Shown one piece after another: positions 56,062 to 64,000 of a stretch of 64,000 nucleotides of DNA. The notes under the pieces were generated by a model. It was not told the DNA's origin and ran no database searches. It saw only the letters and a list, made by a program, of their open reading frames with translations. Numbering within the stretch: position 1 is the stretch's first letter; each line of letters starts with the position of its first letter. The stretch comes from Bin55 sp965220235 (GTDB taxonomy: Bacteria; Pseudomonadota; Gammaproteobacteria; Pseudomonadales; Azotimanducaceae): contig OZ244815.1 of NCBI GenBank assembly GCA_965220235.1, forward strand, positions 2,108,001 through 2,172,000, in the 5' to 3' direction. Made by a program: the position numbers and the translations under genes.

Positions 56062-56838
56062 ATGTCTCAGTTTGAATCTATCACATACGAAGTCGAAGAC
56101 ACGCTCGCGGTCGTCACGCTTAATCGACCAGAGAGCATGAACGGTATCACGAATCAGCTGATGCGGGAACTGTGGGAATGCCTAAGCGAAGCAGCAAATG
56201 ATGCGAGTACGCGTGTATTGCTCTTCACCGGTGCAGGCCGTGCGTTCTGCCCAGGCGTTGATCTGAAAGCGTCAACAAGTGGCGCGAAGCAGGAACCGAA
56301 TCGGAAAGAGTATTTCCACATCACTTCGCTTCTCCACGAAATGCCGAAAGTCACCATCGCCGCTATCAATGGCGCGTGTGCGGGTGCCGGATTTGGTTGG
56401 GCGTGTGCGTGTGATCTTCGCTACGCAAGTGAACGAGCCGTATTCAACTCTGCATTCCTCGGTGTGGCCATTTCCGGCGACATGGCAGGTCCTTGGTTAC
56501 TACCACGCATCGTTGGAGCAACCAAAGCACGAGAACTATTCTTCTCAAGTCAGAAGTTTCCCGCTGATGAAGCGGAGCGGATTGGTCTGGTTCTAAAGAC
56601 GTTTCCAGAAGACACATTCCGTGACGAAGTAAAGGAACTTGCCGTCAATTTCTCGAAAATGGCACCCCTCGCCATCGGTGAAATGAAGCGAAATTTCATC
56701 GATGCCGAAAACATGCCGCTCAGATCGTATATCGAACTGGAAACAGAGCGCCATACACGCACGGGTGCGAGTAATGACTCACGCGAAGCTATGCGTGCGT
56801 TCGTTGAGAAACGCGAACCGGTGTTTCAAGGTAACTGA
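56062..56838 (+). CDS. Enoyl-CoA hydratase/isomerase (crotonase family)
   Basis: 258 residues. Oxyanion-hole blocks are GAGRAFCPGVDLKA and AAINGACAGAGFGWACACDLRYAS. In the catalytic helix the reading is LGVAISGDMAGPWLLPRIVG; Asp stands about where many hydratases have their first Glu, a pattern common in a large side branch of the family. It probably hydrates or isomerises an unsaturated acyl-CoA. Start ATG at 56062, 38 bases after tatD. Reaction type not certain. Confidence 0.9.
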   Translation: MSQFESITYEVEDTLAVVTLNRPESMNGITNQLMRELWECLSEAANDASTRVLLFTGAGRAFCPGVDLKASTSGAKQEPNRKEYFHITSLLHEMPKVTIAAINGACAGAGFGWACACDLRYASERAVFNSAFLGVAISGDMAGPWLLPRIVGATKARELFFSSQKFPADEAERIGLVLKTFPEDTFRDEVKELAVNFSKMAPLAIGEMKRNFIDAENMPLRSYIELETERHTRTGASNDSREAMRAFVEKREPVFQGN

Positions 56839-56876
56839 CAAGCGACGTCGCAACAGTTGCCAGATCAGAAAAACGA

Positions 56877-57119
56877 TTAGCGACCAGAGAAAAGCATCGC
56901 GGCTTCCTCTGCGCTGAATGGCCAGATTAGTGAGTTTCCTTGGTACTCGAGAACAGGAATATGTTCACCAAACGATTTGAACAATTCATCGTTCGTTGCT
57001 ACATCAATCGTGGTTACGACAACGCCGCGAAGCGCATTGGACGCTAGCAACATACTTAATGCTTCATCACACAGTGTGCAATCATCGGTGATGTATAGAA
57101 CGCACTCACGTCGAGGCAT
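56877..57119 (-). CDS. Glutaredoxin-like protein (DUF836)
   Basis: 80 residues with a thioredoxin-like fold start (CVLYITDDCTLCDEAL) and the redox pair C-T-L-C. HIPVLEY has the cis-Pro, and WPFSAEEAAMLF closes it, as in the DUF836 group. It should handle thiol-disulfide exchange. Start ATG at 57119. The partner is unknown; convergent with the crotonase gene. Confidence 0.85.
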   Translation of the reverse strand: MPRRECVLYITDDCTLCDEALSMLLASNALRGVVVTTIDVATNDELFKSFGEHIPVLEYQGNSLIWPFSAEEAAMLFSGR

Positions 57120-57178
57120 GTCGGCTGTCTCTTATCGGATGCCCATTGCTAGCGAACCGATTCGAGGACGCTTTATAG

Positions 57179-57730
57179 GTGGGTGAATTAGAACCGCGTG
57201 TACACATTCGACGCGTCGAATCCCGAGATAAGCGCGAACTGCTTGCGCTGAATCAATCAAGCGTAGGCCTTCACTCGCCTTGGATTACAACGCCTTTGAC
57301 CAGTCATTCGTTTCGCAGTTATTACCGGCGAACGCTTCGTGACGATCACGAAGGCATTCTTTGTTGTCTCAATGACACCAGCAAAATCGTTGGCGTATTC
57401 AATCTCAATGGTATCGTGCGCGGGTCGTTTCAAAGCACCACGATCGGCTACTACTCGTCGGTCGAGCATACAGGCAGAGGATATATGACAGAAGGATTAA
57501 AGCAAGTTTTGAATTTCGCTTTTCAGAATTTAGGCTTACATCGTGTCGAAGCCAACATACAACCCAACAATGACCCATCGCGCAAATTGGTTCAACGGTG
57601 TGGATTCGTATTGGAAGGATTCTCTGCTAAGTTTTTGTTTATCGATGGACAATGGCGCGACCACGAGCGATGGGTTGCCTTTGATGAACGTGAAGCGCTT
57701 CATCGAATACCGTCCCTTCTCAACCGATGA
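57179..57730 (+). CDS. GNAT N-acetyltransferase (RimJ/RimL-like)
   Basis: 183 residues with the RimJ pattern: RVESRDKRELLALNQSS, IGYYSSVEHTGRGYMTEGL (acetyl-CoA site), GLHRVEANIQPNNDPSRKLVQRCGF and DGQWRDHERWV. It moves acetyl from acetyl-CoA to an amino group, perhaps an N-terminal residue of a ribosomal protein. Start is GTG at 57179. Its stop overlaps the S9 peptidase start by four bases (ATGA). Confidence 0.9.
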   Translation: MGELEPRVHIRRVESRDKRELLALNQSSVGLHSPWITTPLTSHSFRSYYRRTLRDDHEGILCCLNDTSKIVGVFNLNGIVRGSFQSTTIGYYSSVEHTGRGYMTEGLKQVLNFAFQNLGLHRVEANIQPNNDPSRKLVQRCGFVLEGFSAKFLFIDGQWRDHERWVAFDEREALHRIPSLLNR

Positions 57731-59652
57731 CTGACGTGCAAACAACACCTTTTGGGGCATGGGCTTCGCCTTTGACGGTTGAAAAACTCGCTTCGCAATC
57801 CACGGTGGGGTTTAGCCAGCTAAAGAGTTGTGGAGCGGATCTCTTTTGGGTTGAATCGCGAGCGCATGAATCGGGACGTCGTGTAGTCGTCCAATACCGC
57901 GAGGAGACGTTCAGCGACCTAACTCCAGCCGGTTTTTCCGTTCTCAGTCGCGTACATGAATACGGCGGCGTCGCGTACTGTATTGTCGATGACGTGGTCT
58001 ATTTCATTAATGGCGAGGATCAGAACCTATACGTGCAAGCTATTGACGATCCGGCTACCGTAATGCAGGTCACTAGGTCCGATGAGAACGAGCGATTTGC
58101 TGATCCTGTCTACGATCCGAAGGGGAACCGGCTGATCTGCGTCCGTGAACGCCACATCGTTGATGCTGAACCCGAAAACGACATAGTCGAAATCGATGTC
58201 AACAGCGGAAAAATCGAGTCGCTCCACCAAGGTCACGACTTCTACGGACACGCTCGTTTATCTCCTAACGGTGAAAAACTCGCGTTTCTAGCTTGGGATC
58301 ATCCAAACATGCCTTGGAACGGTACCCAGCTCTATGTCATGACCTTACCTGCGTCAACTGGCGATGCCTCGATCATCGCCGGTGGTCAGACCGAATCGGT
58401 TTTCCAACCTGAGTGGTTAGCGGATGACAAGCTCGTATATAGCTCGGACCGTTCCGGTTTTTACGATCTCTACCTGTTTAGTTCAGAAGGGACCTACGCC
58501 ATTGCGGCGGACGAGCGAGAATACGGTCATGCAATGTGGCAACTCGGGTCAACACAGTTTGCTGCTCTGAATGACACGTTGGTTCTCGCGAGCCCTGATC
58601 AAACTGAGTTGACTCTGGTCGATTCATTCAGAGAAATATCGACACCCGTCGAAAGTGGTGCAACGAGCTACGGAAACCTGGTGAAGTTTCGAGAGGGGTT
58701 TGCATACTCTCAATCCAACGTCGATGAATACAACGTCATCCGAGTACGCGACTCGTTCACGGACGAGACTCGTACGATAAAAAGCGCGGGCGAATCACCT
58801 ATTGAGAGCGATTACGTCTCAAATCCCGAGTCGATCTCATTTCCGGGTAGCGGTGGAGATGAAGTACATGCTTTCTACTATGCGCCGAGAAACCCTCAAT
58901 TCATCGCCCCTACTACAGAGCGACCACCGCTGCTTGTACAGGCGCACGGTGGGCCGACTAGCGGTACGTCCCCATCTTTCAGTCCGAACATACAGTTCTA
59001 TACCTCGCGAGGTTGGGCGGTGTTGGACGTTAACTACAGTGGGAGCACAGGATATGGGAGAGCGTATCGTGATCGTCTATTGAATGAATGGGGGAACAGG
59101 GACGTTCAAGACCTTGCGGCAGGCGTAAGACACCTCATTTCACTCGATAGGATTGATCCACAGCGAGTAGCGATTTCAGGCGGGAGCGCGGGAGGATTTA
59201 CCGTGCTGCGTGCATTGACGACTACAAGCGTTTTTAAAGTAGGCGCAAGTCATTACGGAGTTGCCGACCTACGTGCACTCGCGGAAGACACTCACAAGTT
59301 CGAGTCACGATACATTGATCAGCTCGTTCCAGAAGACGAATTAGATGCTAGGTCGCCGATACACCATGTCGACGACCTAAGTTGCCCTGTCATTTTCTCG
59401 CAAGGTCTTGACGACAAGATCGTGCCACCGGACCAATCGCGGGTAATGTTCGAGGCGTTAAAAAAGAAAGGCATTCCCACTGCCCTATTCATGTTCGAAG
59501 GCGAACCACACGGATTCCGTCAGCTACAAACCCAAATAACCTGCCTGAAAGGGGACTACTACTTTTTCTCGAGAGTGTTTGGCTTTGACCCAGTCGGTAT
59601 CGACGATTCCGCTCTAGCTACGGCCGAAACCGCCCACATGGAACTCCTGTGA
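57727..59652 (+). CDS. S9-family peptidase (acylaminoacyl-peptidase-like)
   Basis: 641 residues: an N-terminal beta-propeller (HEYGGVAYCIVDD, then FADPVYDPKGNRLICVRERH) and a C-terminal hydrolase domain with VQAHGGPTSGTSPSF, GYGRAYRDRL, the nucleophile S487 in SGGSAGGFT, FSQGLDDKIVPPDQS (Asp) and GEPHGF (His). No signal peptide, so cytosolic. It removes N-terminal dipeptides or acylated residues from short peptides. Start ATG at 57727 inside the end of the GNAT gene, and its own stop overlaps the ligase start: three genes translationally coupled. Confidence 0.93.
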   Translation: MTDVQTTPFGAWASPLTVEKLASQSTVGFSQLKSCGADLFWVESRAHESGRRVVVQYREETFSDLTPAGFSVLSRVHEYGGVAYCIVDDVVYFINGEDQNLYVQAIDDPATVMQVTRSDENERFADPVYDPKGNRLICVRERHIVDAEPENDIVEIDVNSGKIESLHQGHDFYGHARLSPNGEKLAFLAWDHPNMPWNGTQLYVMTLPASTGDASIIAGGQTESVFQPEWLADDKLVYSSDRSGFYDLYLFSSEGTYAIAADEREYGHAMWQLGSTQFAALNDTLVLASPDQTELTLVDSFREISTPVESGATSYGNLVKFREGFAYSQSNVDEYNVIRVRDSFTDETRTIKSAGESPIESDYVSNPESISFPGSGGDEVHAFYYAPRNPQFIAPTTERPPLLVQAHGGPTSGTSPSFSPNIQFYTSRGWAVLDVNYSGSTGYGRAYRDRLLNEWGNRDVQDLAAGVRHLISLDRIDPQRVAISGGSAGGFTVLRALTTTSVFKVGASHYGVADLRALAEDTHKFESRYIDQLVPEDELDARSPIHHVDDLSCPVIFSQGLDDKIVPPDQSRVMFEALKKKGIPTALFMFEGEPHGFRQLQTQITCLKGDYYFFSRVFGFDPVGIDDSALATAETAHMELL

Positions 59653-60578
59653 AAGTCGCTGTCATAGGCGGTGGGACCTCGCCAGAAGCCGAAGTATCAA
59701 GGGTATCTGCGACGCAAGTGGTGGATGGTTTAAAACCTCGCCATGATGCAGCGTACATCGAATTTGATGCGGATCTTCCCGTTAAATTGGTTCGCTTCGA
59801 TCCAGATGTTGTATTTCCGGTACTTCACGGCGTGCCTGGTGAAGATGGGTCGATTCAGGGCTTCCTAGAGGTGACCGGCTTGCCGTTCGTTGGCAGCGGT
59901 ATGTCGGCGTCAGCCTTGGCGATCGATAAGTACCAAGCGAAATGTGTTTGGCGAGAACACGACATACCAGTGCTGCCTATGAAGTTACTCGATAAGGCGT
60001 CGTGGGCGTCAACCAGCTGCGAGGAAGTCGAACAGACCTTAGGTAGCGCGGTCGCGATCAAGCCAAGAGCGCAAGGTTCTGCACTAGGAGTGAAGCTGCT
60101 TCCGGATGGTGGTGATTTGAAGGCGGCATTGGACGAAGTATTCGAGTCACACGACCAGCTACTTATCGAACCATTTAAGAAAGGACGAGAAATTACGGTC
60201 GCAGTTTTGGAACAGCACGGTGTCGCGTCCGCGCTTCCTATCATCGAAATCCAGGTGCTTGCTGACGGCGAGTGGTATGACTTTACGAATCGCTACAAAG
60301 CCGGCGCAAGCCGACACGTCCTCGACCCGGAAATGCCAGCTACAACGGCCGAAGCGTTGAAGCAGTTTGCCGTTTCCGCTCATTGCCTACTCGGCTGTCG
60401 GGATTTATCGCGCTCCGACTTCATACTTGACGACGACAATCACCCGTGGCTGCTCGAAATTAACACCATACCTGGTATGACACCTACCAGCCTTTTCCCA
60501 GATGCGGCGCGCGGGAGCGGTATCGAGTTTCCTGAGTTAATGGATTTGCTGGTAAATAACGCGTTCAATCGCCGATAG
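59649..60578 (+). CDS. ddl: D-alanine--D-alanine ligase family (ATP-grasp)
   Basis: 309 residues, a full ATP-grasp ligase. Marks: GGTSPEAEVSRVSA, VFPVLHGVPGEDGSIQG, KPRAQGSALGVKLL, FKKGREITVAVL, FTNRYKAG (in place of the usual YD.KY) and LLEINTIPGMTPTSLFP. It joins two D-alanines for peptidoglycan, or a related pair. Start is GTG at 59649 overlapping the S9 peptidase stop (GTGA). It is outside the mur/fts cluster, so a second ligase may exist elsewhere in the genome. Confidence 0.9.
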   Translation: MKVAVIGGGTSPEAEVSRVSATQVVDGLKPRHDAAYIEFDADLPVKLVRFDPDVVFPVLHGVPGEDGSIQGFLEVTGLPFVGSGMSASALAIDKYQAKCVWREHDIPVLPMKLLDKASWASTSCEEVEQTLGSAVAIKPRAQGSALGVKLLPDGGDLKAALDEVFESHDQLLIEPFKKGREITVAVLEQHGVASALPIIEIQVLADGEWYDFTNRYKAGASRHVLDPEMPATTAEALKQFAVSAHCLLGCRDLSRSDFILDDDNHPWLLEINTIPGMTPTSLFPDAARGSGIEFPELMDLLVNNAFNRR

Positions 60579-60744
60579 TCAGGCTGTCAAGCTCACTAGA
60601 CGCAGACCCACCATTACAAAGCGTTTTACTTCGAGATGCGACTAATGTAGTTCATCCCGTTCACCGAACACGCAAATTCGATTCCGCAACGTCAAAAGTG
60701 CTTTCTAGAATACTTGAATTCATTTTCTCAAAAGAGATTCTCAC

Positions 60745-61608
60745 ATGATCTCAAAAATCGCTGCTGGAGTCGCCGCACTCTTAGTTCTCATCGTCTTAAT
60801 CGGATCATTCACGATCGTCAATAGCGGCCACGTAGGGGTCGTACGAACATTAGGCGCAGTACAACCAACGCCTCTGCCGGAAGGTTTCAATATGAAGAAG
60901 CCGTTTCTGGACAGTGTCGAGGAAATATCTGTACGACTACAGAAAGCGGATGCAGCCGCAACAGCAGCATCCAAGGATTTACAAGTCGTGTCCACGCGAG
61001 TCGCGGTTCAGTATTCACTAATCGGCGATGTCGCTCCTCGAACATTTCAATCTATCGGTCGATCGAGTACCGTAGCCGCAAACGTAATTGCACCGGCGAT
61101 TCAAGAATCGGTCAAAGCGGTTACCGCCCAATACACTGCCGAACAGCTCGTGACGAAACGCGCTGAAGTCAAGCAGAAAATCCAAACCGCAATCGCAGTC
61201 TTCATTGACGACACGCTTGAACAGAAAGGCGCACAAGGTGCCTTAAATCTTGACAACGTCGCGATTACGGACTTTGAGTTCTCACAAGAATTCAATCGGG
61301 CGATTGAAGAAAAAGTACAGGCTGAGCAAGAAGCGCTGAAGGCGGAAAACGAGAAATTGCGGCGCGTTACGCAAGCAGAAGCAGCCGCAGAGGAAATTAA
61401 ACTGGCCGCCGAAGCTGAGGCGTATCAGATCACTCAGGCATCCGTTGCGAAGGCTGAAGCGATCGAACGAGAAGCAGCTGCGTTACGAGACAATCCAGAA
61501 TTGATCGAGTTGCGGTTAGCGGAGAAATGGGACGGCCAACTACCAGTTGTAAATGGCGGAAGCTCTTTACCGCTTCTCAATCTTGACGGTATCGTTAAAC
61601 AAAACTAG
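60745..61608 (+). CDS. SPFH/prohibitin-family membrane protein
   Basis: 287 residues. One N-terminal helix (6-27), then the SPFH domain (NSGHVGVVRTLGAVQP, EGFNMKKPFLDSV) and a long Ala/Glu coiled coil (about 190-245) ending with a short hydrophobic tail. HflC/prohibitin-like proteins form ring cages on the inner membrane and control FtsH-type proteases or membrane domains. Start ATG at 60745 after AAAAGAGA. Single gene followed by a strong terminator. The exact partner is unknown. Confidence 0.9.
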   Translation: MISKIAAGVAALLVLIVLIGSFTIVNSGHVGVVRTLGAVQPTPLPEGFNMKKPFLDSVEEISVRLQKADAAATAASKDLQVVSTRVAVQYSLIGDVAPRTFQSIGRSSTVAANVIAPAIQESVKAVTAQYTAEQLVTKRAEVKQKIQTAIAVFIDDTLEQKGAQGALNLDNVAITDFEFSQEFNRAIEEKVQAEQEALKAENEKLRRVTQAEAAAEEIKLAAEAEAYQITQASVAKAEAIEREAAALRDNPELIELRLAEKWDGQLPVVNGGSSLPLLNLDGIVKQN

Positions 61609-61642
61609 CGCAATCGCCTACTTGAGGCGGGGCATACAAAAT

Positions 61643-61687
61643 AAAAAAAAGGCGCGTTACCGGTATCAGTAACGCGCCTTTTCTTTA
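61643..61687. terminator. Bidirectional intrinsic terminator
   Basis: GGCGCGTTAC (61651-61660) and GTAACGCGCC (61669-61678) form a 10-bp GC-rich stem with an 8-base loop. On the + strand TTTTCTTT follows; on the - strand the A-run at 61643-61650 gives eight Ts. It ends both the SPFH gene and the convergent amt gene. Confidence 0.92.
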
Positions 61688-61701
61688 AGAATTAAAGGTT
61701 T

Positions 61702-63000
61702 TTAGGGGGTATATCCCCGTTCGTTGAAGGACGTCAAATCTAGACCTTCATCCTCTTCTTCCTCTGTGACTCGAACACCAATGATCATATCGACGATCTT
61801 GAGGATGACCAACGTAAGTACACCGGTCCAAACAACCGCAGTCACGCCGCCAATCAGCTGCGTTCCCAGTTGAGAACCGATTTCGATGTCTTCCTGACCA
61901 CCAAAGACGCCAAGCGCAGAGCTAGCGAATATTCCAGTAAGCAGCACACCGAGAAAGCCGCCTACTCCGTGAACTGAGAAAACATCGAGCGAGTCATCGA
62001 TAAACAAGCGTCGTTTGATCAAGCCTGTTGCTTCGAAACAGACCCAACCTGCTAATAAACCGATGATCAACGCACCGCCAGGACCAACAAACCCGGAAGC
62101 TGGCGTGATACATCCAAGTCCTGCAACCATTCCTGTTACCGTGCCAAGGACGGTCGGTTTGCCGAAACGGATCCATTCAGCTACCATCCATGTGAATGCT
62201 GCAGTTGCAGCAGAGATGTGCGTGACCGTAAGTGCCATTGCAGCGTCGCCATTTGCGGCTAATGCGCTGCCACCGTTGAAGCCGAACCATCCGACCCATA
62301 GCATTCCAGCACCCATGACTGTTAACGGAACGTTATGTGGAAGATTTGGCGACTCAGGGTATCCCTTTCGACTACCGATATACATTGCTGCAACGATCGC
62401 CGCAGTCCCTGCCGTGATGTGAACGACTGCGCCGCCGGCGAAATCCATGAAGCCGAGATCGCCTAACCAACCGCCGCCCCATACCCAGTGGGTAATCGGA
62501 ATGTAGACGATCAACAACCACGCCGCCGAAAAGATGAGCATCGCGGAAAAGCGCATGCGTTCTGCGAAGCCGCCAACGATGAGCGCAGGTGTGATGATCG
62601 CAAACGTAAGCTGGAACGTAGCGAATACCGACTCTGGAATCGTGCCCGATACCGTGGCTTCCTTGATCTCACCGAGTAGGAAGTTATTGAGCGTCCCGAG
62701 GAACGAAGTTTCACCAACTACGATGCCCGATCCTGTAAACGCAAGACTGTAGCCAACCAACACCCAGAGAATCGTCATCAAACAGGTGATGGCGAAACAA
62801 TGCATCAAGATGCTGAGTACGTTGTTTCGGCCAACCAATCCCGAATAAAACAGAGAAAGACCAGGAATGGTCATAAACAAGACAAGCGCGGTCGATGTCA
62901 AGATCCATGCGGTATCGCCGCTATCTAGGCTTTCTGCCATGAGTGGCGTCGCGAGCAATGCAACGATCGCGCACCAAATTTTCTTATTACTAAACAACAT
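61702..63000 (-). CDS. amtB: Ammonium transporter (Amt)
   Basis: 432 residues: a cleavable N-terminal segment (VALLATPLMAES), then 11 membrane helices. Amt marks: DTAWILTSTALVLFMTIPGLSLFYSGLV, the HWVWGGGWLGDLGFMDFAGGAVVHITAG stretch with the first pore His, VGWFGFNGGSALAANG, and SVHGVGGFLGVLLTGIFA with the second. It carries ammonium into the cell. Start ATG at 63000. No glnK gene is adjacent within the window; the upstream gap shows no clear sigma-54 site. Confidence 0.95.
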   Translation of the reverse strand: MLFSNKKIWCAIVALLATPLMAESLDSGDTAWILTSTALVLFMTIPGLSLFYSGLVGRNNVLSILMHCFAITCLMTILWVLVGYSLAFTGSGIVVGETSFLGTLNNFLLGEIKEATVSGTIPESVFATFQLTFAIITPALIVGGFAERMRFSAMLIFSAAWLLIVYIPITHWVWGGGWLGDLGFMDFAGGAVVHITAGTAAIVAAMYIGSRKGYPESPNLPHNVPLTVMGAGMLWVGWFGFNGGSALAANGDAAMALTVTHISAATAAFTWMVAEWIRFGKPTVLGTVTGMVAGLGCITPASGFVGPGGALIIGLLAGWVCFEATGLIKRRLFIDDSLDVFSVHGVGGFLGVLLTGIFASSALGVFGGQEDIEIGSQLGTQLIGGVTAVVWTGVLTLVILKIVDMIIGVRVTEEEEDEGLDLTSFNERGYTP

Positions 63001-63163
63001 CGACTCTCGCGACTGGTTTAGCGCGATTATAAATTTAGCGGAAGACCTAACAAATCGACCACACTGTGGCTTGTTAAACGCAATTCGTGCAAATACTCAA
63101 TCCAGAATTCGATAGAAAACCTATCTAACTTATTGTTTTATTAAGTTTATTTCGTCGAATGAT

Positions 63164-64000
63164 TCATCCTAGTGCAGTCACGAGTTCCTTTACTAACCCT
63201 GGACCACGATAGACTAACGCGGTATAGACTTGTACTAGGTCGGCGCCCGCCTCTCGCATCGCAATTGCATCCGCGCCACTCGAGATTCCACCAACACCAA
63301 TAATCGGAAAGTCTGAACCAACGGCTTCTCGGGCATGCGTAACAGTTCGCAAAGACCGATCGAATAAGGGTCTACCGCTTAATCCGCCTGTCTGTTCCGC
63401 AAGCCTGTGAGATATTTCGCGACGATCGGTCGTAGTGTTAGTCGCAATCAAGCCATCGCACTTTGCGTCCCGAATACGGCTCGCGAGTTCTCGCAGTACA
63501 TCAGGATCAAGGTCCGGGGATACCTTTACAAAAACCGGCAACCGACGATCAACGTTATCGGCGAGACGGTCTCGTAGCTCTAGCACTGATTTCAATGTGT
63601 CATCAAGCTGCGGGTCGCCTTGTAGATTTCTCAATCTAGGCGTATTAGGAGATGAGATATTGATCGTGAAGTAGTCGGCAACATCGAACAACGATCGCAT
63701 ACACAGCCGATAGTCTTGGTCAGCGTCTTCTAACGGAGTATCTCGATTGATACCCAAATTGATCCCCAGCAATGTAGGTTCAATCGACGGCATCGTCGCG
63801 AGTCGTTCGTGAATCTTCTCGACGCCATCGTTATTAAAACCCATTCGATTAATGACCGCACCACAACTCGCCAAACGGTAAAGACGAGGCTTCGGATTGC
63901 CTACTTGAGGCAGCGGCGTCACGCCACCAACTTCGATGAACCCGAATCCAAGTCGGGTTAGTCCTACAACGGCCTCGGCGTTCTTGTCAAATCCTGCGGC
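63164..64000 (-). CDS. pyrD: Dihydroorotate dehydrogenase, quinone type (5' end outside window)
   Basis: Class 2 enzyme that oxidises dihydroorotate to orotate with FMN and passes electrons to quinone at the inner membrane, in pyrimidine synthesis. The frame is open to the last base of the window, where AAGFDKNAEAV matches the class 2 block near residue 60-70, so about 60 residues are missing. Then come NRMGFNNDGV, GINLGINRDT, TINISSPNTPRLRNLQ with the catalytic Ser, VFVKVSPDL, ATNTTTDR, QTGGLSGRPL and GVGGISSG. The stop is at 63164. The gap to amt (63001-63163) holds nothing clear. Confidence 0.95.
   Translation of the reverse strand, partial: AAGFDKNAEAVVGLTRLGFGFIEVGGVTPLPQVGNPKPRLYRLASCGAVINRMGFNNDGVEKIHERLATMPSIEPTLLGINLGINRDTPLEDADQDYRLCMRSLFDVADYFTINISSPNTPRLRNLQGDPQLDDTLKSVLELRDRLADNVDRRLPVFVKVSPDLDPDVLRELASRIRDAKCDGLIATNTTTDRREISHRLAEQTGGLSGRPLFDRSLRTVTHAREAVGSDFPIIGVGGISSGADAIAMREAGADLVQVYTALVYRGPGLVKELVTALG

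Noticed and set aside
56400..56530. Loss of catalytic Glu in the crotonase as a sign of decay
   Set aside because: The SGD pattern is typical of a large branch of the family, so it is not a defect.
63060..63110. Possible sigma-54 promoter before amt (TTTGCACGAATTGCG on the minus strand)
   Set aside because: The GC elements are two bases too close together and the TGG of the -24 box is missing.
1..64000. tRNA, rRNA, CRISPR arrays, insertion sequences, prophage genes
   Set aside because: Looked for on both strands by eye; no cloverleaf, repeat-spacer array, transposase or phage structural gene was seen.

Overview
The window reads as chromosomal DNA of a heterotrophic gammaproteobacterium, probably an aquatic or marine one. 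This rests on an E. coli-like LexA (cleavage and catalytic residues at the same numbering), TatD, SelO, Slt70 and oligopeptidase A types, a class I fumarase, and Amt. No rRNA, tRNA, CRISPR array, insertion sequence or prophage gene was found. Coding density is high, start codons are often TTG or GTG, and most intergenic gaps are under 200 bases.

Layout. 1-8.1 kb: selO, a secreted P1-family peptidase, a hisI-hisG pair, a class I/II aminotransferase, an oligopeptidase A gene broken by one in-frame amber codon, and a rhodanese. 8.1-17.8 kb: a MaoC hydratase / SCPx-type thiolase / DUF35 zinc-ribbon trio, divergent from a single-chain biotin-dependent acyl-CoA carboxylase, a nitroreductase and a sodium-solute symporter, then a membrane-anchored TPR protein. 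18-29.8 kb: SDR, tandem CaiB-type CoA-transferase fusion, an SCP2-like/phytanoyl-CoA dioxygenase fusion, a GST, a metallo-beta-lactamase-fold protein, malonyl-CoA synthetase with a tiny membrane protein behind it, acetoacetyl-CoA synthetase, a cupin and fumarase. 29.8-33.6 kb: a tight alpha/beta-hydrolase-fold / luciferase-like monooxygenase / flavin-dependent halogenase operon. 33.7-34.1 kb: a dead mazEF module. 34-47.9 kb: acyl-CoA dehydrogenase, GST, GPH transporter, carboxylesterase, a second single-chain acyl-CoA carboxylase, nucleoside hydrolase, an enolase-superfamily enzyme, cytochrome c-prime, a stand-alone carboxyltransferase and a second dioxygenase. 48-64 kb is more conserved: a higA remnant, lexA with its control region, topA, a universal stress protein, slt-tatD, a crotonase, a glutaredoxin-like protein, a GNAT / S9 peptidase / D-Ala-D-Ala ligase operon, an SPFH protein, amt and the 3' part of pyrD.

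Taken together, the accessory half (8-47 kb) is dominated by acyl-CoA chemistry: activation (MatB, AacS, CoA-transferase), carboxylation (two all-in-one carboxylases plus an orphan carboxyltransferase), oxidation and hydration (acyl-CoA dehydrogenase, MaoC, crotonase, SDR), alpha-hydroxylation-type dioxygenases and thiolysis or retro-aldol cleavage. This suggests breakdown of branched, cyclic or sterol-like carboxylic acids. The most distinctive parts are the halogenase operon with its serine-less hydrolase-fold partner, the paired single-chain carboxylases, and decaying genes (prlC, mazE, higA) in which the visible lesion includes an in-frame TAG.
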